Positions 56,753-64,000 of a stretch of DNA of 64,000 bases are shown here, piece by piece. A model generated the notes under the pieces. That model saw nothing but the letters and a program-made list of their open reading frames with translations, had not been told where the DNA came from and made no database searches. Source of the DNA: an uncultured SAR92 cluster bacterium (lineage in GTDB: Bacteria > Pseudomonadota > Gammaproteobacteria > Pseudomonadales > Porticoccaceae); the NCBI GenBank assembly GCA_902527245.1, contig CABZOI010000003.1, positions 1 to 64,000 of the forward strand, given 5' to 3'. The position numbers and the translations under genes were made by a program. Position 1 is the first letter of the stretch; each line of letters opens with the position of its first letter.

Positions 56753-56772
56753 TATTTTCATCTTGATTGAAG

Positions 56773-57516
56773 TCACATCCTTTGGATAGCAAAGGCTACT
56801 ATTGCGGCTGATACGGCGACATTTAATGACTCGATACCATTCATCAATGGAATGCTAATTGTTCCAGTAGTTTCCCTCACTAGTTCATCAGATATACCTT
56901 TCGACTCATTACCGAGAATGAACACACTTGTTTTTTTTAATTTGAATGTCTCGAGAGATTCCTCTGAAGTTGGACAAAGCGCATAAACTTCGAGTCCGTG
57001 TTTTTTCATTTGACGAAGTGCTTTGGATAAATCATGACAATAAATTAATTTAGATTTAAATATGGCTCCAGCACTTGCTTTTATCGTGAGTGGAGATATA
57101 TTTTTTAACATTTGTCTTGTAACTATAATGCCACCACAATTACTTGCGGTAAGGCTGCGGATAATCATTCCTAAATTCTGCGGATTGGTTACGTTATCTA
57201 TTGCAAAGAGAAATGTAGTCTCTTTATTTTTGATGTTTTTTAAGTACTCACGATATTCTTCCATCTCAGGTATCTGAATGTCGCATGCAATGCCTTGGTC
57301 TTGACGACCATTTTTTGAGATAAACGATAATTCTCTTTTAGTATGATAATGTATGGTTACGTTGCGATTTTTTGCGTTTTTAACTATTTTATCTAGATCT
57401 TTAGTTGGTTTGTTCGATGTCGCGAGGTGCAGTCTCCAAACGTTTATACTCTGATTTTTGATTGCCTCATAAACTGGTCTTCTTCCATAAATTGTAAGGA
57501 TATTTTCAGGGATCAT
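56773..57516 (-). CDS. rlmB: 23S rRNA (guanosine-2'-O-)-methyltransferase RlmB
   Basis: SpoU/TrmH-family methyltransferase of G2251 in 23S rRNA. 247 residues: an N-terminal RNA-binding domain (NILTIYGRRPVYEAI) and the knotted SAM-binding domain with NVTNPQNLGMIIRS, FILGNESKGIS and IPLMNGIESLNVAVSAAI. RlmB fits the N-terminal domain best; other SpoU members lack it. It lies 14 bases from the DUF2520 gene and is probably co-transcribed with it. Confidence 0.9.
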   Translation of the reverse strand: MIPENILTIYGRRPVYEAIKNQSINVWRLHLATSNKPTKDLDKIVKNAKNRNVTIHYHTKRELSFISKNGRQDQGIACDIQIPEMEEYREYLKNIKNKETTFLFAIDNVTNPQNLGMIIRSLTASNCGGIIVTRQMLKNISPLTIKASAGAIFKSKLIYCHDLSKALRQMKKHGLEVYALCPTSEESLETFKLKKTSVFILGNESKGISDELVRETTGTISIPLMNGIESLNVAVSAAIVAFAIQRM

Positions 57517-57530
57517 AGAAAAAGTTTAAC

Positions 57531-58448
57531 TTAATGGAGATCTTTTTTTCTTGGGGATGCATCATAAAAAAGAGCATTTATTTTCTCGAGATTTTGTTGA
57601 TTAGCGCCTTCCTGTTTTCTTGCGAGTTTCAACGTTACCTTACCCAGCTCAATGTAAATTTTTAATAAATCCTTCGATAATGCTTTTATTTCAGTTAAAT
57701 GCTCCATTACAGTGCTGACATCACCTCGAGAGATTGGACCAGTGAGTGCTTTTATTGCACCATTCTCAAGATAATTATTTATATTGCCCCGGATTAGAGG
57801 GTCAAGAATTTTTCTACTAGCATAACTTTTATCACTTGTAGTTTCTAAAATACTATAACTTAAATCTATAATTCCAGTGATGTAATTACTCGCAAATACT
57901 GACGCTATGTGATACCTGACCTTATCTGAAGCTGAAATAGCTATCGGATCTGCTTGAATAAGAGTGAGAAGACTTTTTATTTTAGTGACGGCGTGTTTAT
58001 CACCTTCAATCGAAATGGGTACTCCTTTCATTGAATTTTCAAAATTCAATCTTCTTGAAAAACTCATAATAGGGTGTATCGAGGCAACATGAATCATTCC
58101 GTCGATGTTTTCTCGCAAAATATCAGAGCAAAAGTTACCACTGCAATGGAAAACGATATCATTTTTTCTTAAAATTTTACATTCTTGTAGCTTCTTTGCC
58201 ACTTGATTAATATTGTCGTCAGAGCATGAAATCATCCAAAAATTGGCTGCAGAGGCCTCTTTCATTGAATTAAAACCCAATGTTTTTATGCCATTGTCAG
58301 CAATAAGTTCTCGAGCTTGATCCGCAGATTTTTTTGAAGTATTAATAATGCATCCGATTTGAACGTGCTCAGCTAGGTGATTACAAAGAGACACGCCAAC
58401 TTTTCCGGCGCCGATACAATTTAAGATTTGTTTTTCGGACTTATTCAT
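57531..58448 (-). CDS. Rossmann-like oxidoreductase with DUF2520 domain
   Basis: 305 residues. An N-terminal NAD(P)-binding fold (about 7-125, GAGKVGVSLCNHL) is followed by the DUF2520 domain (about 135-265, typically VASIHPIMSFS, VPISIEGD and KVRYHIASVFASNYIT). The family resembles ketopantoate reductase and is annotated only as a predicted short-chain dehydrogenase; substrates are unknown. It starts ahead of rlmB on the same strand and lies 39 bases downstream of pdxJ. Confidence 0.85.
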   Translation of the reverse strand: MNKSEKQILNCIGAGKVGVSLCNHLAEHVQIGCIINTSKKSADQARELIADNGIKTLGFNSMKEASAANFWMISCSDDNINQVAKKLQECKILRKNDIVFHCSGNFCSDILRENIDGMIHVASIHPIMSFSRRLNFENSMKGVPISIEGDKHAVTKIKSLLTLIQADPIAISASDKVRYHIASVFASNYITGIIDLSYSILETTSDKSYASRKILDPLIRGNINNYLENGAIKALTGPISRGDVSTVMEHLTEIKALSKDLLKIYIELGKVTLKLARKQEGANQQNLEKINALFYDASPRKKDLH

Positions 58449-58487
58449 GGAATTGTTTTTTCTTAATTTTTTTGTAAATTATCAGAT

Positions 58488-59240
58488 TTATAAGGGAGAA
58501 ATAAGCGATTTGTATTTCCTTATTGTATTATCGAGACCTTTATACAGTGACTCAACCGTGAGTGCATGGCCTATCGAGACCTCAAGTATATTTGGTATGG
58601 ACACATATTTCTTTATATTAGTTAGATTCAAATCATGACCTGCATTAACGCCCACATTCAATGATTGAGCAAGGGATGCTGAGTTTTTGTGAGCATCAAA
58701 AATTTTATTAAATTGTTTTTTCCCCCATGATTCTGCATACGGACCTGTATAGAGCTCCACTCTATCGACACCAATTTCTGCGGCAAGTCGAATTTGTGCC
58801 AAATCTGGATCAAGAAACAAGCTTGATCTGACTCCATGAGCTCGAAGTTCACGTACTACTTTGTACACCTTTTCTTGATTCTTATTTAGATCAAATCCAT
58901 GATCCGAAGTTAGTTGGTCTGTGCTGTCTGGCACAAGAGTACATTGATGAGGACGAGACCTTTTCACCAGCTCTAAGAGACCAAGATAATCATCTTTGGC
59001 TTCCTCGAAGGGATTACCTTCAATGTTGAATTCAATATTTGTATGCTTGTTAATCAACTCTTTTAATCCTGGTAGGTCACTCGGTTTAATATGTCGTTGA
59101 TCAGGTCTTGGATGCACAGTTATTCCGTCAGCTCCAGCATTTATACAGGCGCTTGCATATTCAATTAAGTTTGGATTTTCACCTTTTCTTGAATTTCTGA
59201 TTAATGCTACTTTGTTGATATTTACACTGAGAGCAGTCAT
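58488..59240 (-). CDS. pdxJ: Pyridoxine 5'-phosphate synthase PdxJ
   Basis: Condenses 1-deoxyxylulose-5-phosphate and 3-amino-2-oxopropyl phosphate to pyridoxine 5'-phosphate (DXP-dependent vitamin B6 pathway). 250 residues of a TIM barrel: SVNINKVALIRNSR, AGADGITVHPRPDQRHI, FNIEGNP, CTLVPD and VNAGHDLNLTN, the last holding active-site residues. The stop of the cyclophilin gene upstream is one base from its start. Confidence 0.96.
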   Translation of the reverse strand: MTALSVNINKVALIRNSRKGENPNLIEYASACINAGADGITVHPRPDQRHIKPSDLPGLKELINKHTNIEFNIEGNPFEEAKDDYLGLLELVKRSRPHQCTLVPDSTDQLTSDHGFDLNKNQEKVYKVVRELRAHGVRSSLFLDPDLAQIRLAAEIGVDRVELYTGPYAESWGKKQFNKIFDAHKNSASLAQSLNVGVNAGHDLNLTNIKKYVSIPNILEVSIGHALTVESLYKGLDNTIRKYKSLISPL

Positions 59241-59241
59241 T

Positions 59242-59904
59242 TTAATTAATTATCTCAGGAGTAGGGCGCTCTGAAGAGTTTTTAGTTTTTTGTTCCTTTT
59301 GTTGCCAACTGCCTTTAGATAATATTCTGGCACTTATAATCATCGGAGGTTTTTTGGGTATGTTCTTAAAGTAAAGAACCTCGTGTGTTGGAAGAGAAGC
59401 GATTTTATCAACTACATTCATGCCAAACTTTACCCTCCCAAAAACCGCATAACCCCACGAGTTTTCAGTTCCATCCAATCGTTCATTATTCATATGATTA
59501 ATAAAAAATTGTGCTTTAGCAGAATTTGGGTCATTAGTGCGTGCCATTGATATCGTTCCACGTTTATTTGACAGACCATTTTTAGATTCGTTTGCTATTG
59601 GTTGCCGGCTTGTATTTTTCGGCGATAGATCAAAAGTGAATCCTCCAGCCTGAATCATAAAGCCAGAGATTACTCTGTGGAATATGACACCATCATAGTG
59701 AAAATCTTTAATATTCGAAAGAAAGTTATCGACGGTTATTGGAGCTTTTTCGATATCTAGCTCGATGATTATTTTACCTAAATCCGTATTTAGTTCCACG
59801 AGAGGTGATTGAGTGCTCTGGCTAAAAATAAAACTGCTACTAGTAGTAAGAATGAGCAGTCCAAGTAGGTAGCGTACGTAGCCAAAGATCGATGACTTAT
59901 TCAA
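59242..59904 (-). CDS. Exported cyclophilin-type peptidyl-prolyl isomerase
   Basis: Prolyl isomerase of the cyclophilin family, 220 residues. The first 30 residues form a signal or anchor (LLGLLILTTSSSFIFS). The domain contains FHRVISGFMIQAGG, RGTISMARTNDPNSAKAQFFINH and VFGRVKFGMNVVD; the catalytic Arg of FHRV and the Phe of QFFINH are intact. The ending is charged and repetitive (KEQKTKNSSERP). It may help fold periplasmic proteins. It is close to pdxJ on the same strand. Confidence 0.92.
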   Translation of the reverse strand: MNKSSIFGYVRYLLGLLILTTSSSFIFSQSTQSPLVELNTDLGKIIIELDIEKAPITVDNFLSNIKDFHYDGVIFHRVISGFMIQAGGFTFDLSPKNTSRQPIANESKNGLSNKRGTISMARTNDPNSAKAQFFINHMNNERLDGTENSWGYAVFGRVKFGMNVVDKIASLPTHEVLYFKNIPKKPPMIISARILSKGSWQQKEQKTKNSSERPTPEIIN

Positions 59905-59910
59905 TATCTG

Positions 59911-60711
59911 TTATCCCCACTCAGAAAATCTTCTTCGTCCCTTCAGTTTTGGGATTATTATTGTTAATAAAGCACCCAAAAAAACAGTTATTCCACCATA
60001 TAAGAAGGACTTGTATTTCGTGTCATCTCTTTGAATATCTAGCTCCACTTTTAGCACATCATTCGCATTCCTGAGAGTCTGATTCTGCGCAATTAATTCT
60101 TTATTTTGCTGAATTAATCTCCCGGATTCTGCCGAAATATCCAAAACGTTATCAAAGTTTGTTGTTTCATTCTCCATACCCATTTCTTTAGCCAGTAACG
60201 ACTCTTTGAGAACTCTAACTTGCTCCTCTAATGATGAGTTTTTTTTCGAGAGTGAATCTACTAACTCCTTTGTATCTCTTAATGATTTTGTGTAGTTACT
60301 CAATTGACTTCTTCCAGAGGGGGACGTAATTACAAATTGCTCCTCCATCCATCCCTGTTTGCCATTTTCCGTTTCTACAAACCCCCATCCCTTATCTACC
60401 ATAATTAATTTTATTTTAGTTCCAGATTTAAGTCCTCGGTGCACAATCGTGCAATCAGAACAAGGCGTTCTTCTCAGTGGAACATAAAACTCATCTGATA
60501 CATACCGAATATCATCTGTCGTTTCAGACAAGTCCTCATCAAAAATTTCAGTGGTTTCATTATTATTAATGATCATCTCTCTGGGTGACGGTATCTTTTC
60601 CTCTACGGTTTGTGGGAAAGTTGATCCACCACTCATCAGCAGAATGAAAACAATAAGCCTATTTAAAAAAACTGAGTCACTCATGTTACTTTTCATTTTC
60701 CACGTAATCAT
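59911..60711 (-). CDS. SH3-domain/coiled-coil membrane-anchored protein (YgiM-like)
   Basis: 266 residues: signal peptide (the best candidate begins at Met10), a bacterial SH3 domain (about 65-120: LKSGTKIKLIMVDKGWGFVETENGKQGW), a long coiled coil (about 130-230) and a C-terminal transmembrane helix (about 235-255) with the basic end KLKGRRRF. This layout matches the YgiM/TIGR04211 group. The exact start is uncertain; I give the first ATG, which overlaps the YciI gene stop by four bases. Envelope function unknown. Confidence 0.8.
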   Translation of the reverse strand: MITWKMKSNMSDSVFLNRLIVFILLMSGGSTFPQTVEEKIPSPREMIINNNETTEIFDEDLSETTDDIRYVSDEFYVPLRRTPCSDCTIVHRGLKSGTKIKLIMVDKGWGFVETENGKQGWMEEQFVITSPSGRSQLSNYTKSLRDTKELVDSLSKKNSSLEEQVRVLKESLLAKEMGMENETTNFDNVLDISAESGRLIQQNKELIAQNQTLRNANDVLKVELDIQRDDTKYKSFLYGGITVFLGALLTIIIPKLKGRRRFSEWG

Positions 60712-61007
60712 GGGAATATTACTTTAAAAGGTTTCACAATCACATCTTTGAATACTCCATTAATGTAATATGGATCACTTTTTATCCATGATTGAGCTTC
60801 CTCAATGGTTTTAAATTCAGCAACTATTAAACTGCCGGAAAATCCCGCTTGATCGGGGTTTTCTGAATCTATCGCTGGATGGGGTCCTGCTATTAAAATT
60901 CTTCCTTGCTCTTTCAAAGCTTTTACTCTTTTCAAATGTGCAGGACGATTCACTTTTCTCTTGTTAAGACTGTTATTTGCATCAGAACATATAAGTGCAT
61001 ACCACAT
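60708..61007 (-). CDS. yciI: YciI-like protein
   Basis: 99 residues of the YciI family, a small ferredoxin-like alpha+beta barrel. Conserved features are MWYALICSDANNSL, RPAHLKRVKALKEQGRILIAGPHP and FKTIEEAQSWIKSDPYY, the His and Asp of which are typical. Function in the cell is unclear. It lies directly downstream of a YciB-like membrane gene, an association also seen in E. coli, and is coupled to the SH3 protein gene by a four-base overlap. Confidence 0.88.
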   Translation of the reverse strand: MWYALICSDANNSLNKRKVNRPAHLKRVKALKEQGRILIAGPHPAIDSENPDQAGFSGSLIVAEFKTIEEAQSWIKSDPYYINGVFKDVIVKPFKVIFP

Positions 61008-61018
61008 TTACTAATACC

Positions 61019-61747
61019 TCAAGACCTCATTATCTGCTCTAATTTTAACCCGGTAAATACCTTGATTTTATTAAACAGATATAGCAGATTAATAATATTA
61101 ATTATCATGGGAGGAACAGCATTGACAGGAAAACTTAGTGCCAGCATTTTCGCCATTTGATGATTAAATTGCTCAGTTCCAGGCTCGCCAGTTAGTACAA
61201 AAATTGCCAAGAAAAAATTCAAGATTGCAGAGAGCATAAATGAGGCAGCAAAAATTGCTGTGCATTTCCTCAATAGATTATTGTACTTATCTAACTGATT
61301 ATTCTTTTTCAAAGAAACTAGAATGCTGTCGACATTAACAATAATTGGATTTTCCATTAAATGATGGAGAAGCGACTTATCTCCCCGCATCGTGTAAATT
61401 ATCGCAAATGCAAAAATCAAAGGGATACTTGCCTCTTTGAGAGCGATGTAAATTGCATCCACTTCTAGAAGGGTCAGTCCTCCCGATAAAGAAACACTTA
61501 TCACCCCAAGGATAGAGAAGAAATTTTTATTTTTTGTCCGCAAATAATCATACGAACCATAAGTCAGTGGAAGAGCAAATGCGATAATTATGGATAACTT
61601 TATTCCCAATCGTTCTTCGCTACTAAAATTTGATAAGATTACAATGGGAATCAGAATATTGATGAGTATCTCAATAAGAGCATCTTTAGGATCTTTTTTT
61701 GCGAACGAAGAAATTATCTGATTATTTGCTTTGTTATTGGTATTCAT
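61019..61747 (-). CDS. VC0807/YciB-like integral membrane protein
   Basis: 242 residues with about six hydrophobic segments, including ILINILIPIVILSNFS, LPLTYGSYDYLRTKNKNFFSILG and FPVNAVPPMIINIINLLYL. The pattern resembles the VC0807 family and, more distantly, YciB (intracellular septation protein A); the neighbouring yciI supports the relation. It starts 164 bases from divergent scpA. Function unknown beyond membrane location. Confidence 0.75.
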   Translation of the reverse strand: MNTNNKANNQIISSFAKKDPKDALIEILINILIPIVILSNFSSEERLGIKLSIIIAFALPLTYGSYDYLRTKNKNFFSILGVISVSLSGGLTLLEVDAIYIALKEASIPLIFAFAIIYTMRGDKSLLHHLMENPIIVNVDSILVSLKKNNQLDKYNNLLRKCTAIFAASFMLSAILNFFLAIFVLTGEPGTEQFNHQMAKMLALSFPVNAVPPMIINIINLLYLFNKIKVFTGLKLEQIMRS

Positions 61748-61911
61748 ACTCAGCTCTAATTTGATGGAATGATTGTATCAATTTTCTATACCTATCAAAA
61801 ATTTATGTAATAATTACAGCTAGTTGATTGAATATAAAATTGGTGACTCTGAATGTTAAACATGAAAGTTTTACCTTGAAGCTGAGGGTATTTAGATAAA
61901 TTTTTAGGAGT

Positions 61912-62733
61912 ATGAGTAAATTGAATCAAAAACACTCGGCAGCAAAAATTGTAGCTCCTACACAGGAGGAAATGCCTTTTGCGGTGGTCCAAGGGAAGAA
62001 TCTCACCGCATTACCCAAAGATCTTTACATTCCACCTGACGCGCTAGAGGTTATTCTTGAAGCGTTTGAAGGACCCCTTGACTTACTGCTTTATTTAATT
62101 CGCAGGCAGAATTTGAATATATTAGAGATTGATGTTGCAGAAATTTCAAGGCAGTACATGGGTTACATCGATCTAATGAAAACGATTCAGCTAGAAGTCG
62201 CCTCAGATTATATGGTTATGTCAGCAATGCTTGCTGAAATTAAATCAAGAATGCTACTTCCCAAAAGAACAGAGGAAGATGACGAGGAGGATCCGCGTGC
62301 TGAACTCATTCGTCGCCTTCAGGACTATGAAAGATTTAAATCTGCAGCTGAGGATCTTGACGAATTACCAAGGCTGGGTAGAGAGAATCAGACGATTTCA
62401 GTGGTTTCACCGATGGAAAAGCCTGAGGTAGGTTATGTCTCGGTAGAGTTGAATGATCTGATTTTGGCTCTATCAGAGGTAATTTCTAGAGCAGAGATGT
62501 TTGATTCGCATCAAATTCAGTTTGAAACTTTATCTACCAGAGAGAGAATGACCAGCATCCTAGATAAAGTAAGCGATGGGAAATTTTTCAAATTCGATCA
62601 ATTATTTTCAGTTCAAGAAGGAAGACTGGGGGTAGTTGTTACATTTTTAGCAATCATGGAACTCATCAAGGAAAGATTAATCGATGTTGTCCAAAATGAA
62701 ACTTTTGGATCGATTCACGTAAGGATAAGGTAG
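61912..62733 (+). CDS. scpA: Segregation and condensation protein ScpA
   Basis: Kleisin subunit that bridges the SMC heads. 273 residues; the N-terminal motif FEGPLDLLLYLIRRQNLNILEIDV and the IKSRMLLPK stretch are typical, followed by a charged linker and the C-terminal winged helix (about 215-270). About 40 residues precede the motif. AGGAG lies just before the ATG. It is followed two bases later by scpB. Confidence 0.95.
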   Translation: MSKLNQKHSAAKIVAPTQEEMPFAVVQGKNLTALPKDLYIPPDALEVILEAFEGPLDLLLYLIRRQNLNILEIDVAEISRQYMGYIDLMKTIQLEVASDYMVMSAMLAEIKSRMLLPKRTEEDDEEDPRAELIRRLQDYERFKSAAEDLDELPRLGRENQTISVVSPMEKPEVGYVSVELNDLILALSEVISRAEMFDSHQIQFETLSTRERMTSILDKVSDGKFFKFDQLFSVQEGRLGVVVTFLAIMELIKERLIDVVQNETFGSIHVRIR

Positions 62734-62735
62734 TA

Positions 62736-63374
62736 GTGGACAGTCAGCTATTAAGGCAAATTATCGAAGGTGCAATCATCGTCTCAGAAAAGCCATTGGA
62801 TATAGCAAATATTGAGAAGTTGTTTGACGAGGATGATAAACCTGAGAGAGAGGAGATTAGAGCAGCTTTGGATGACATTAGCTCGGAATGTAGAGGCAGG
62901 GGTTTTGAATTAGTTCGAGTGGCGAGTGGTTATCGATTTCAGACTAAAGAAAGTTTAGCGAAGTGGGTAAATAGAGTTTGGGAGGCTAAACCTAAAAAGT
63001 TTTCTCGAGCGATGTTAGAGACACTGGCATTAATTGCTTACAGACAGCCAACCACCCGCGGTGACATTGAGTCAGTAAGGGGAGTAAGCGTGAGCTCAGA
63101 TATAATAAAGGTGCTGGAGGAGCGAGGATGGATACGAGTAGTTGGTCATCGGGATGTGCCTGGTAAGCCAGAACTACTTGCGACAACAAAAGCATTTTTA
63201 GATTATTTTAATTTAAAGAAATTGGATCAACTTCCTCCTCTATCTCAGCTCAAAGATTTCGCTGAGGTCGACCCTGTGATGGAGTTATCATTGAATTCTC
63301 ACTCCACTGAAAAACTAGATAGTAAGGCATTATCAGAAGATGGTAACGGAGAACCAGCTGTTAGTGCTGAATAA
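62736..63374 (+). CDS. scpB: Segregation and condensation protein ScpB
   Basis: Binds ScpA as a dimer in the SMC complex. 212 residues with two winged-helix domains (about 5-80 and 85-165); FSRAMLETLALIAYRQPTTRGDIESVRGV is the family signature. The start is a GTG two bases after the scpA stop. The C-terminal 45 residues are a variable acidic/Ser-rich tail. rluB follows after 47 bases. Confidence 0.95.
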   Translation: MDSQLLRQIIEGAIIVSEKPLDIANIEKLFDEDDKPEREEIRAALDDISSECRGRGFELVRVASGYRFQTKESLAKWVNRVWEAKPKKFSRAMLETLALIAYRQPTTRGDIESVRGVSVSSDIIKVLEERGWIRVVGHRDVPGKPELLATTKAFLDYFNLKKLDQLPPLSQLKDFAEVDPVMELSLNSHSTEKLDSKALSEDGNGEPAVSAE

Positions 63375-63421
63375 TTAGATCAGTTTTTAAGATTGATTTA
63401 TTAAATAGACCATACATTTAA

Positions 63422-64000
63422 ATGGATGAGAAATTACAAAAATTTTTAGCAAATCGAGGCTATGGATCCAGAAGACAAGTTGAGCAATGGATATCAGATG
63501 GAAGAGTAAGACTTAATAATTCAGTTGCTAAGATTGGTGACAGGGTTTCGATCAATGACTCTATATTTTTGGATAACAAAAAAGTTCGATCAAGAGAATT
63601 GGTTGAAACACACATTATTGTTTATAACAAACCAGAGGGATTAATTTCAACGACAAAAGATACAAGAGGCAGACCTCTTGTATTCGATAATCTCCCACCT
63701 CTTAAAAGAGGGAAATGGATTTCAGTTGGTAGATTAGATATTAACACCTCAGGATTAATGCTTTTTACTACGAATGGTGAGCTTGCTAACCGATTGATGC
63801 ATCCTAAATATAGTATAGACCGCAAATATCTTGTAAGAGTTTATGGAAAGGTTGAAAAGAAAAATATTGAAGCTTTAAAAAAGGGTATTTTGATTGGCGA
63901 TGAATACTCTAGGTTCAAGAATATAGAGTATAAAAATGAGGTTCTTAAAGATCAAGTAAGATTAAATAATTGGTTTCAAGTGACTCTTGGTAGTGGGAAG
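63422..64000 (+). CDS. rluB: 23S rRNA pseudouridine(2605) synthase RluB (3' end missing)
   Basis: Modifies U2605 of 23S rRNA. The frame starts with an ATG at 63422 and remains open to the window edge (193 codons). An N-terminal S4 RNA-binding domain (about 3-50: LQKFLANRGYGSRRQVEQWI) is followed by the catalytic domain with YNKPEGLISTTKD and the catalytic GRLDINTSGLMLFT. RluB fits better than RluE/F because of the S4 domain and its place after scpA-scpB. The C-terminal third lies outside. Confidence 0.93.
   Translation, partial: MDEKLQKFLANRGYGSRRQVEQWISDGRVRLNNSVAKIGDRVSINDSIFLDNKKVRSRELVETHIIVYNKPEGLISTTKDTRGRPLVFDNLPPLKRGKWISVGRLDINTSGLMLFTTNGELANRLMHPKYSIDRKYLVRVYGKVEKKNIEALKKGILIGDEYSRFKNIEYKNEVLKDQVRLNNWFQVTLGSGK

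Overview
The window looks like a chromosomal stretch from an AT-rich gammaproteobacterium, most likely marine. The evidence is the gene set and its order: nqrABCDEF-apbE-nqrM (sodium-pumping NADH dehydrogenase), rpsU-yqeY-dnaG-rpoD followed at once by a tRNA-Ile(CAT), smc-zipA-ligA, a complete ccmABCDEFGHI operon, lolCDE, and scpA-scpB-rluB. The class assignment follows from known family distribution. The precise clade (for example an oligotrophic open-ocean lineage) is only a guess.

Layout. 1-6902: Na+-NQR operon with its flavin transferase ApbE and the maturation factor NqrM; nqrA is cut by the left edge. 6981-10140: lipoprotein-sorting transporter LolC-LolD-LolE. 10127-13335: a DUF2062 protein, a YadG/YadH-type ABC exporter and QueF, with a tRNA-Ser(GGA) just beyond. 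14023-16076: a zinc-starvation operon (COG0523 GTPase, Zur-like regulator, zinc-free ribosomal protein L31) behind an 18-base palindrome. 16103-27679: exported hydrolases and small envelope proteins (S9 peptidase, SppA, S46 peptidase, amidase), plus a membrane protein/XRE regulator pair behind a perfect 30-base palindrome.

27741-34921 is the accessory part. Four tRNA(CAT)-derived sequences lie here on the minus strand: an intact tRNA-Ile beside rpoD, a copy with a broken acceptor stem, a 5' half and a diverged 3' fragment. Between them sit a GST-like gene of different base composition, a large secreted dockerin/TSP3/HExxH protein, a Sel1-repeat protein and a C-type-lectin-like lipoprotein. 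Two direct repeats of about 230 bases, each with a conserved promoter-like pair, flank the large secreted protein. No integrase is present. I read this as a repeatedly used tRNA integration hotspot.

34929-64000 is mostly housekeeping: the rpsU-dnaG-rpoD operon (minus), tsaD-folB-folK, a pteridine reductase-like SDR and cca, the ccm operon for cytochrome c maturation, smc-zipA-ligA, a minus-strand group (rlmB, DUF2520, pdxJ, cyclophilin, SH3/YgiM-like, YciI, VC0807-like), then scpA-scpB-rluB, with rluB cut by the right edge. SMC and ScpA/ScpB together form the condensin of this organism. Two plausible small genes (53 aa at 26110-26271; 42 aa at 34678-34806) lie outside the longer reading frames, and one lipoprotein gene may use an ATT start.
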